From positions 1 through 14,152 of the forward strand of contig JAHIFH010000039.1 in assembly GCA_018900995.1 (NCBI GenBank): DNA of 14,152 nucleotides, in the 5' to 3' direction. Below the pieces are notes generated by a model that saw only the letters and a program-made list of their open reading frames with translations, was not told where the DNA came from and searched no databases. Of this stretch, positions 5,950-11,479 are shown in pieces. Origin of the DNA: Patescibacteria group bacterium. Its GTDB lineage: Bacteria; Patescibacteriota; Microgenomatia; PFEM01; JAHIFH01. Every line of letters begins with the position of its first letter. Within the stretch, counting starts at the first letter, position 1. The position numbers and the translations under genes were made by a program.

Positions 5950-5979
5950 ATTTTACCCCAATCTTAGTAGCGTGGGCAA
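5950..5979 (-). promoter_or_regulatory. Candidate near-leaderless promoter of the PsbP-like gene
   Basis: TTGCCC (5979-5974), an 18-bp spacer and TAAAAT (5955-5950), with the -10 box 8 nt before the ATG. A few purines (AAAAAAGG) precede the ATG, too close to act as a normal Shine-Dalgarno. Confidence 0.35.
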
Positions 5980-5980
5980 A

Positions 5981-7108
5981 CTAAAGATTCAAAAGTGCTT
6001 CCTTGGCTGGTTGGAAGTTTTGGTTATACTGCAAAGCTGATTCAAATTCGCGCCTGGCTGCTTCTTTATCGCCTCTTTCTAAATAAATCTCGCCCCGAAT
6101 CTGATAAAGCTCAGAAAAAGCCCGGTTACCGTGGTCAAAAAGCCAATTGCTAATTTCAAAAACTCGGCCATAATTTTTCAATTCTTTGTAAGCCAAAATA
6201 GGTTCGATTTGATACCAAAGCATTCGGCGAGGTAACCGAGACTCGACTTTCTTAAATTCGGTTACTGATTTTTCGTATTCACCCACATGGTAGTAGCTAG
6301 TAGAAAGATTAAAAAATGGGTAAATATTATTCGGGTCGAGCTGGTTTTCTTTTTGAGCCCGATTAACAGCTTTCCAATAAGCCACTTCAGAATCTTGCTC
6401 TTGACCCAAAATTGCCTTGACTATTTCTTCTTTTTCTGGCTTATAAACAGGAATATACCCATAATTGAATGGTTGCCACATGCTCATAAAATCAAAATAA
6501 GAAAGTCGGCGATTGGGACCAAAATAAGAGTCATCATCAATTAAAACTTTAGCTCCTTCATCAAAGCCGCGAATAATCCGAAAATGGCCAATGTCTTCAT
6601 TGGGGCGCAACCAGGTTTTAACCACCACCGGAATCTCGTTGGCAAGAAAGAGTTTAAGCAACTCAAGTGAGCCATTGGGGCGATACGCTGCCTTCAACCC
6701 AAATTTTTCTACCCAGGCTACAAATTCAGTTGGAAAAATTATTTTATCATCATTGTCGCCTTGAGGATGCTGATAGGGTCGCATTTCGTCTCCTAACTCT
6801 TTTTGGGATTTACGAATGTCATAGTAAGAAAGAATCATTGAAAGAGTGGCTGGTCCACAGTTATTAAAAGTTTGATAAGCTACTTTGGTTCCTGAAAGAA
6901 GAGCTTTTTCTCCTGGTTGGGCTAAAGTTATGCTAGGAGTTGCTTCAGGCGAGGCTACTGGAACCGGTAGTTTTTCGACAACAAACCTCTTTTCGAGGGG
7001 TGGTGGCTGGCGGAAAAAATAAAGATAAATAAAAGCTCCCCCAACTAAGAGGAGCAAGCAAACTAAGGAAGCAAAAAGCTTCTTTCTTCGTTTGATTAAC
7101 TCTAGCAT
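5981..7108 (-). CDS. Membrane-anchored C39-like cysteine peptidase with TPR repeats
   Basis: A 375-residue protein. A basic N-terminus (IKRRKK) and one anchor (about 11-32) place the rest outside the membrane. The C39_2-type papain-fold domain spans about 72-210. The oxyanion Gln is Q79 (YQTFNNCGPATL), the catalytic Cys C84, the His H175 (IGHFRIIRGF), and the Asp is one of the DDD at about 191-193. All catalytic residues are present. The C-terminal 130 residues form about three TPR-like helical pairs (YPFFNLSTSYYHVGEYEKSV, GEIYLERGDKEAARREFESAL), probably for partner binding. I chose ATG 7108, one base after the stop of the zinc-ribbon gene. An earlier ATG at 7162 would overlap that gene by about 50 nt. 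Confidence 0.82.
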   Translation of the reverse strand: MLELIKRRKKLFASLVCLLLLVGGAFIYLYFFRQPPPLEKRFVVEKLPVPVASPEATPSITLAQPGEKALLSGTKVAYQTFNNCGPATLSMILSYYDIRKSQKELGDEMRPYQHPQGDNDDKIIFPTEFVAWVEKFGLKAAYRPNGSLELLKLFLANEIPVVVKTWLRPNEDIGHFRIIRGFDEGAKVLIDDDSYFGPNRRLSYFDFMSMWQPFNYGYIPVYKPEKEEIVKAILGQEQDSEVAYWKAVNRAQKENQLDPNNIYPFFNLSTSYYHVGEYEKSVTEFKKVESRLPRRMLWYQIEPILAYKELKNYGRVFEISNWLFDHGNRAFSELYQIRGEIYLERGDKEAARREFESALQYNQNFQPAKEALLNL

Positions 7109-7109
7109 C

Positions 7110-7556
7110 TTACTCTGTTGGTGTCTCGCCCTCTGGTTTAGATACTTCGGCTTGTTCTCCAATTGTCGGTTCAGGTGTCGTCTCCGCTGCCGGTTCGCTT
7201 GGTTCAGTGGGTTGGACTGGTGGCGTTGTTGGTTCCGGCGCAGCTTCTATCACTGGCTCTGGCTCCGGGGCTGGTGGAGTTGTTGGTTCAGTTGGAGCCG
7301 CCGCTCCTACACCCTCACCCTTCCAAGCAGGCATTGTTCCCATTAGTTGATCAGTTAGTTTCTCTGCCTCTTCTTGGGGCTTCCCTTGTTTCTCAATGTA
7401 AAACTGAATCATCTTTGCTCGTACCTGTTCCCGAGGCATTAAATTCCCCTGCTCATCAGTGCAATACTTGCAAAAAGGATTATTAACATCACCCCCACCA
7501 TGGTCTTCTGGCTTATCCATGGGCATGCCGCATGATTGACAATTCAAATTAATCAC
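7110..7556 (-). CDS. Zinc-ribbon protein with Pro/Glu/Thr-rich tail
   Basis: A 148-residue protein. C6-x2-C9 (CQSCGMPM) and C29-x2-C32 (FCKYCTDEQG) match the putative zinc-ribbon domain (Zn_ribbon_2 type, as I recall it), a soluble cytoplasmic module of unknown role. A helical part (EQVRAKMIQFYIEKQGKPQEEA, not quoted in full order) reaches residue about 80. The rest is a Pro/Thr/Glu-rich tail, disordered by composition. The start is uncertain: GTG 7556 has a GAGAGGGG stretch almost touching it, while TTG three codons later is at a better distance. It lies 30 nt after the ZIP transporter gene and is probably co-transcribed. No signal peptide or membrane helix is seen. Confidence 0.75.
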   Translation of the reverse strand: MINLNCQSCGMPMDKPEDHGGGDVNNPFCKYCTDEQGNLMPREQVRAKMIQFYIEKQGKPQEEAEKLTDQLMGTMPAWKGEGVGAAAPTEPTTPPAPEPEPVIEAAPEPTTPPVQPTEPSEPAAETTPEPTIGEQAEVSKPEGETPTE

Positions 7557-7586
7557 CCCCTCTCTCTTCGATAGACTCAGAGTAAA

Positions 7587-8333
7587 CTATTCAAATAAAA
7601 GCAAAATTAACATTATCCCAATACCTAAAATTAAGCCTAACATTTGAACTAATGATTTGGCAAGATTGGTTTCTTTATGAAGCTCGGGAATCAAATCTGA
7701 GCCAGCGATGTAAATAAAGCCACCAGCAGTAAAAGGAATTAAGAGCTGGATAAAACCAGTAAATTTTGTTCCTAAAAATAAAGTTAAGATTGCCCCACCA
7801 ATGGCCATTAAAGCGGAAATAAAATTAAAAAGAAGGGCTTTTTTTCTTGTAAATCCGCCGTGAATCAAAACCCCAAAATCGCCAATTTCTTGGGGAATTT
7901 CATGGAAAATAACGGCTAAAGTGGTGGCAATTCCCAAAGTTGGATTTGTTAAAAAACTAGCGGCAATAACCACCCCATCAGTTAAATTATGAAGGCCATC
8001 ACCCACTAGGTTCATAAAAGCCAGAGGGTGGGGATGCTCTTTGGAAGTGGGAATATGGCAATGACGCCAGGAAATAAATTTTTCCAAAACAAAAAAAACT
8101 AAAAGACCTGCTAAAATTGCCAAAGAAACTTCTAGGCTAAAGCCTGTCTCTTCAACCGCCTCAGGCAGGAGATGAAGAAAAGCCCCTCCTAAAAGTCCGC
8201 CGGCAGCAAAACTAACAAGAAACAAAAGAAGTTTTTTCAGTTTTTCTTCTTTGATAGCCAGAAACAAAACACCGACAAAAGAAAGAAGGCTGACTAAAAA
8301 AACGCTAATTAAAGAATAAGTCCAGGAGTTCAT
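7587..8333 (-). CDS. ZIP-family divalent metal transporter
   Basis: A 248-residue polytopic membrane protein predicted to import zinc or a related divalent cation. About eight hydrophobic helices are visible. The two signature helices are intact: HNLTDG at residues 115-120 and HEIPQEIGD at 144-152, where the family usually has HEIPHEIGD, so the second His of that motif is replaced by Gln (Q148). A His-rich cytoplasmic loop (HCHIPTSKEHPHP, 91-103) lies between the helices, as is typical. The motif is closer to SLC39/KE4-type ZIPs than to ZupT. It heads a four-gene minus-strand run that includes a zinc-ribbon protein. No clear Shine-Dalgarno sequence is present. Confidence 0.9.
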   Translation of the reverse strand: MNSWTYSLISVFLVSLLSFVGVLFLAIKEEKLKKLLLFLVSFAAGGLLGGAFLHLLPEAVEETGFSLEVSLAILAGLLVFFVLEKFISWRHCHIPTSKEHPHPLAFMNLVGDGLHNLTDGVVIAASFLTNPTLGIATTLAVIFHEIPQEIGDFGVLIHGGFTRKKALLFNFISALMAIGGAILTLFLGTKFTGFIQLLIPFTAGGFIYIAGSDLIPELHKETNLAKSLVQMLGLILGIGIMLILLLFE

Positions 8334-8365
8334 AGATAGTTCTCATTCTATCATCAAAAAGTAAA

Positions 8366-8410
8366 AGAGACTACCTTTATGTCTTAGTAAACCCAAGACG
8401 GGTAGTCTCT
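8366..8410 (-). terminator. Stem-loop terminator of the short-gene cluster
   Basis: AGAGACTACC (8366-8375) and GGTAGTCTCT (8401-8410) form a perfect 10-bp outer stem. GTCTT (8381-8385) and AAGAC (8395-8399) form an inner stem. On the minus strand it runs into TTTACTTTTT, fitting an intrinsic terminator for the genes at 8446-8750. It also lies directly upstream of the ZIP gene. Confidence 0.7.
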
Positions 8411-8445
8411 CTATCAAACATCTCATGCCATTTCATCTCGTCCTT

Positions 8446-8544
8446 CTATTTTCCTCTAATTGCGGAGGCAATCAAATAAAAGACCGCCCCCCACTCGATA
8501 GCAAAGAAAGCTGCCCCAAAAACCAGTATCAAAATCTCTAGCAT
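8446..8544 (-). CDS. Very small hydrophobic protein (32 residues)
   Basis: ATG 8544 is preceded by AAAAAGGAGGAGGA, an excellent Shine-Dalgarno. The 32-residue product is almost entirely one membrane helix (LEILILVFGAAFFAIEWGAV then FYLIASAI), with one acidic Glu in the middle (E17) and a basic end (RGK, TAG stop). No family is recognised. It follows the 26-codon gene by 12 nt and precedes the terminator at 8366-8410 by about 35 nt. The ribosome site, membrane composition and gene spacing are the evidence; there is no homology evidence. Confidence 0.6.
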   Translation of the reverse strand: MLEILILVFGAAFFAIEWGAVFYLIASAIRGK

Positions 8545-8556
8545 TCCTCCTCCTTT

Positions 8557-8637
8557 TTAGAAGAAATCACTCATACTTTGCCGGTAGATTTCGGCTTCTC
8601 TCAAGGCTTTTTCTATCTCTCTCCTCCTTTTCTTCAC
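8557..8637 (-). CDS. Very small charged peptide (26 residues), translationally coupled
   Basis: GTG at 8637 overlaps the TGA of the upstream gene in a GTGA junction, a common layout for coupled translation. The peptide starts KKRRREIEKALREAEIYRQS and ends MSDFF; the first 18 residues could form a strongly basic amphipathic helix. Its own purine-rich codons AAAAGGAGGAGAGAG could also serve as a ribosome site for something inside, but no good internal start follows. No family is recognised. It is the least certain of the three small genes. Confidence 0.4.
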   Translation of the reverse strand: MKKRRREIEKALREAEIYRQSMSDFF

Positions 8638-8750
8638 CGGTGGTTTCGGTGTCGGGGACCCGACATTAACTCCAGTTGATCTCGATCATAGAGATACAAG
8701 ACTAAACCAAAGCTAACAATAACCACTATCTTAAGTAGTAATTCTCCCAT
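8634..8750 (-). CDS. Very small membrane protein (38 residues)
   Basis: ATG 8750 is preceded by AAGGGGAGAAAG, a good Shine-Dalgarno sequence. The frame is open further upstream to 8831, but that extension has no ribosome site. The 38-residue product has one hydrophobic helix (LLLKIVVIVSFGLVLYLY) and a charged, His/Arg-rich tail (GPRHRNHR). No family is recognised. It is the first gene of a tight cluster: it overlaps the next start and all three lie within 305 nt. Confidence 0.55.
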   Translation of the reverse strand: MGELLLKIVVIVSFGLVLYLYDRDQLELMSGPRHRNHR

Positions 8751-8918
8751 CTTTCTCCCCTTCTTTAGTTGATATATCAGATCCGCTGATAAACGGTCGA
8801 TGAAAATGGCGATGTCAAGGTGCCTGAACAATATATATTCAAACAGCTTTCATCCCGAATCAATGCAAATATCAATAGGACGAAAACCGAGAATTTTCTA
8901 ATTATCCTATATATAGCA
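8751..8918 (-). promoter_or_regulatory. Leader and candidate promoter of the short-gene cluster
   Basis: On the minus strand an extended -10 (TGC-TATATA, 8918-8910) would start a leader of about 150 nt. A TTGACA at 8818-8813 lacks a good -10 partner. The leader holds a hairpin TATCAG-CGGAT-CTGATA shortly before the ribosome site (about 8775-8791) and an AT palindrome AATATATATT. No riboswitch family is recognised. Confidence 0.35.
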
Positions 8919-8940
8919 TAAAATGGTGGAAAAAGAAAGC

Positions 8941-8956
8941 GGTCGAAATTTCGACC
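8941..8956 (-). terminator. Palindromic terminator after the nucleotidyltransferase genes
   Basis: GGTCGAAATTTCGACC is a perfect 16-bp inverted repeat. On the minus strand it is followed by GCTTTCTTTTT, giving a likely intrinsic terminator 17 nt after the last stop codon. Confidence 0.65.
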
Positions 8957-8972
8957 CTTGGTACAGTTGTAG

Positions 8973-9155
8973 TCAAGCAATCCGAAGCTTTTTGAGGCGC
9001 TTTTGATATTCCTTTAAAACCCATTCTCTCGCATCTTGGGGATGGAAGCGAATCCGACCAGGCTCAACTATCTCGGTTGTCCGCCGGGGCGCCATATATT
9101 TAAGCTGAGTCCATCTCGCTAGGGCTTCCAGTTTGGCAAATATCTCTTCACCCAT
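8973..9155 (-). pseudogene. C-terminal part of the nucleotidyltransferase, in a different frame
   Basis: A 60-residue frame whose text (RWTQLKYMAPRRTTEIV, RIRFHPQDAREWVLKEYQKRL) looks like the C-terminal end of the same CPR nucleotidyltransferase family as the gene at 9119-9778, not like an independent protein. It overlaps that gene by 37 nt and is in the frame reached by a single-base deletion or a -1 shift. AAGGAG lies 5 nt before its ATG at 9155, so separate coupled translation is possible. Compared with the family as I remember it, a linker of roughly 25 residues, partly hydrophobic, is missing between the two pieces. I label it a displaced fragment, but a split functional gene is a real alternative. 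Confidence 0.5.
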
Positions 9156-9778
9156 TGATTCTCCTTAACAAACTTTTGATAAGTCTCATTTCTATCCCAA
9201 AGTAATTTTAATTGACAGGCTTCATGGGCACTAAACAAATCTTGTTCCTTTTTTGGCACGGCTAAATGTTTCTCATCCAAAAACATATTTAAACAAATTT
9301 TGTCTTTAACATTCTTATCTTGTGGTCTCCGACGATGAGAAACCAACTCAACCAAAAAAACTGTCAACAAACGGGTTAGCCAAAGCCGTTTTTTTGAAGT
9401 AACAATCAATAAATCAATATCATCCTCTTTTTCTGAATTGTTCATTGCCAAAGCCCCAGTCACCGCTACCATTTGAATAGTAGGAATAAGTTTTAACCAA
9501 CCAGCTACTCGTTTAGCAATTTTTAGCTTCTCCCTACTCCACCGCTCTCGTTTCTTGCGCGTCACCACAATTCTTTTTCGCCCCTTTAAAAAATAAACTT
9601 CGCTCCGCTCGCTTGTTGCTGCGCAATAAAAACCTTCTTTCTTAGAAACTTCGGAAGATAAGGTAGGTAATTCTTTTTGGAAATTGGAAATAAGAAATCG
9701 AAAGATTTCGTTTTCCTTTAAAGGATAATCAAAAACATCAGCATAAGCCAAAGTTCGGAGAATTGCTTTTTTCCTCAT
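9119..9778 (-). CDS. Nucleotidyltransferase-domain protein, N-terminal part
   Basis: A 219-residue frame. The N-terminus (AILRTLAYADVFDYPL-x-ENEI) is a winged-helix-like opening. The core has TGALAMNNSEKEDDIDLLIVT with D120 and D122, the paired metal-binding Asp of pol-beta-type nucleotidyltransferases, then RLWLTR, KICLNMFL and AHEACQL. It ends YLPNWKP-stop just where the family should continue; the missing end lies in another frame at 8973-9155. Residues 52-62 (CAATSERSEVY) are an insertion: without them the text reads EGFYFLKGRK. The substrate is unknown. The gene starts one base after the stop of the solute-binding gene (TAA-A-ATG) and is probably co-transcribed with it. Confidence 0.7.
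   Translation of the reverse strand: MRKKAILRTLAYADVFDYPLKENEIFRFLISNFQKELPTLSSEVSKKEGFYCAATSERSEVYFLKGRKRIVVTRKKRERWSREKLKIAKRVAGWLKLIPTIQMVAVTGALAMNNSEKEDDIDLLIVTSKKRLWLTRLLTVFLVELVSHRRRPQDKNVKDKICLNMFLDEKHLAVPKKEQDLFSAHEACQLKLLWDRNETYQKFVKENQWVKRYLPNWKP
9592..9630 (+). repeat. 33-nt in-frame insertion flanked by AATAAA direct repeats
   Basis: AATAAA occurs at 9592-9597 and again at 9625-9630. Deleting one copy plus the 27 nt between them (33 nt, 11 codons) joins GFY to FLKGRK in the minus-strand gene without changing frame. The inserted GC-rich core (CTTCGCTCCGCTCGC then TTGTTGCTGCGC) contrasts with the AT-rich host and shares a TTGTT-n-CTG tail with the element at 13249-13294. The strand is given for the orientation in which that tail reads. 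Confidence 0.6.
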
Positions 9779-9779
9779 T

Positions 9780-11438
9780 TTAACGAGTCACGGCTGTGGA
9801 CAGACCATATTGAGAAAGAAGTTGAGCCACGCCTGAAGCAGTGGTTGCCAGGGCGTCAGCCGGATTTTCATTGGCATTAATGGCATTAACAGCGTCCTTA
9901 AAGTAGTCAATCATTTTATCATTGATGCCATTGTCATAAGTCCGAGAACACAAATACCAGGTTTGGGCCCGAGGGGCTTGATCAACAAAGGGGGCGACCA
10001 AAGGATTAGTTCTCGCTTGGTCGGCCATCTCCACTCGAGAATAAGGCTCGCCAAAAAGCCTCAGTTGAGATTCAGCCTGATAAAGCTTGGTCAAAGTTTC
10101 TTTGCTTGACAAATACTTTAGAAATTCCCAAGCTTCTTCTTTATGCTCGCTTTTATTATTAACTCCCTCAACCCAAAAGCTCGCCCAGGCAATATTGGTT
10201 CCCGCCAACTGAGGAGCTTCGACCACACCAAATTCCAAATCGGGATTAATATTTTTAATTTCAAAAACATCCCAAGAATAGCCAAAATACATCGCCAAAT
10301 CGCCACTAGCAAAGGCAAGCATGGAATTGGGCAAAGTCAAATCCCAAACCCGGTCAGTCTTATTAAAAATAGTGTAAAAAATCAAAGCATCCTCAGCTAA
10401 GGATCCAGTTGGGTTGGCTAAATCAGCCTCGTTCTGCAACATCATTAAGCCCAAAATGTCTGACCAATGTTCAATATTATTGGTTGTCCCTAAAGCAACT
10501 CCAGCAGTCTGAATCCGCCCTGCCTCATCATGGGTGGTCAATTCAATAGCAACTCGCCTTAACTCATCCCAAGTGGTTGGCGGGGTTTTGCCCGCAGTTT
10601 GGAAAATATCCTTATTGTAAAAAAGAGAGAGGGTATCAATCTCTAAAGGAATGCCTAAATAACTAGTTCCCGAACGAAGCTGGCTCGCAGCGATAGGATA
10701 AAAAGCAGCCTCGAATTGAGAAGTACTCATTACTTCTGTTGGCACCGAATCAAGTTGGTTTTTAAACATTGGTAGCCAAGTAGCGTGATAGCGAAAAATG
10801 TCTGGTCCTTCACCTCGGGCTAAAGCAGATTGGACCCGCTCTCGGTATTGAAGCTTTGATTGCATTGAATAATTAATCTTGATATTAGGATTGTCTTTAT
10901 TCCAATCAGCAATCACCTGGCGCATAACCGATTCCGGTTCCCATAAGCCCCAGTAAGTCAAGGTAATTTCTTTTGGTTTTTGGAAACGAGGAAGACCAAC
11001 TTTGATAATTAAGAAAACTAACCCAACAACTAAAATCAGACCTAAGATAATGGGAAGAATTTTTTTCACTGCCCCAAAGGGCGATTTCTTTTCAATATGG
11101 AAAGCTTCAACTGGTCCGGGTGGTCCTGAAGGTAGTGGCTCTTCTGGAGAAATTTCTGGAGGTGTTTCGAGAGGGGTGGTTTCTTCTTCTGAGGGCATCT
11201 CTGAAGGAAATGGCTCTTCAACTGGAGCTGTCTCTTCCTCAGGAGTTTCCGCCAAATCACTCTCCTCCTCAATCTCCTCTACTACGGGCGGGGCAAATCC
11301 TGGGCTTGGTTCTGTCCCAACTTCTTCCCCTTCTGGCTCAACCTCTTCCTCAGCTTGCCAGGGCGGGGTAGGCTTATCCGGTTCCGAATCTGTCAATGGT
11401 TCTTCGTCAAGAGGCTGGTCTTGATTTGGGTCAGGCAT
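9780..11438 (-). CDS. Membrane-anchored extracellular solute-binding protein (SBP family 1) with acidic N-terminal region
   Basis: A 552-residue protein. Residues 1-115 are acidic and Pro-rich with no signal peptide (EEEVEPEGEEVG, PEEPLPSGPPGPVE). A basic stretch (EKKSPFGAVKK) and one membrane helix (about 126-147) follow. Residues about 157-552 are a periplasmic-binding-protein fold of the sugar type (LTYWGLWEPES, ADWNKDNPNIKINY, GEGPDIFRYH, TPPTTWDEL, SSKETLTKLYQ, EAWEFLKYLS). It therefore sits in the membrane with the binding domain outside. No ABC permease or ATPase gene is nearby. A start within 23 bp of the divergent VanW gene and a TTGCAG-N18-TATGAT box suggest an almost leaderless mRNA. 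The ligand cannot be told. Confidence 0.85.
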   Translation of the reverse strand: MPDPNQDQPLDEEPLTDSEPDKPTPPWQAEEEVEPEGEEVGTEPSPGFAPPVVEEIEEESDLAETPEEETAPVEEPFPSEMPSEEETTPLETPPEISPEEPLPSGPPGPVEAFHIEKKSPFGAVKKILPIILGLILVVGLVFLIIKVGLPRFQKPKEITLTYWGLWEPESVMRQVIADWNKDNPNIKINYSMQSKLQYRERVQSALARGEGPDIFRYHATWLPMFKNQLDSVPTEVMSTSQFEAAFYPIAASQLRSGTSYLGIPLEIDTLSLFYNKDIFQTAGKTPPTTWDELRRVAIELTTHDEAGRIQTAGVALGTTNNIEHWSDILGLMMLQNEADLANPTGSLAEDALIFYTIFNKTDRVWDLTLPNSMLAFASGDLAMYFGYSWDVFEIKNINPDLEFGVVEAPQLAGTNIAWASFWVEGVNNKSEHKEEAWEFLKYLSSKETLTKLYQAESQLRLFGEPYSRVEMADQARTNPLVAPFVDQAPRAQTWYLCSRTYDNGINDKMIDYFKDAVNAINANENPADALATTASGVAQLLSQYGLSTAVTR

Positions 11439-11479
11439 ATCTTAATGTTATCATACAAGAGATGGAGAAAAAACTGCAA
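11426..11479. promoter_or_regulatory. Interlocked divergent promoters of the binding-protein and VanW genes
   Basis: Plus strand: TTGGGT (11426-11431), 17 bp, TATCAT (11449-11454), 7 nt before the VanW ATG at 11462. Minus strand: TTGCAG (11479-11474), 18 bp, TATGAT (11455-11450), 11 nt before the binding-protein ATG at 11438. The two -10 boxes occupy almost the same base pairs, and each -35 lies in the other gene's coding sequence. The gap between the start codons is only 23 bp and has no Shine-Dalgarno on either strand. Confidence 0.45.

Noticed and set aside
5981..7162. The longer start at 7162 for the C39-TPR protein
   Set aside because: It adds 18 residues encoded opposite-phase within the end of the zinc-ribbon gene, while ATG 7108 follows that gene's stop by one base and directly begins the basic-plus-anchor segment.
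11002..11424. A 140-codon plus-strand frame opposite the binding-protein N-terminus
   Set aside because: Its Ser/Gly-rich text is the antisense of Glu/Pro codons in the acidic arm. No ribosome site is present.
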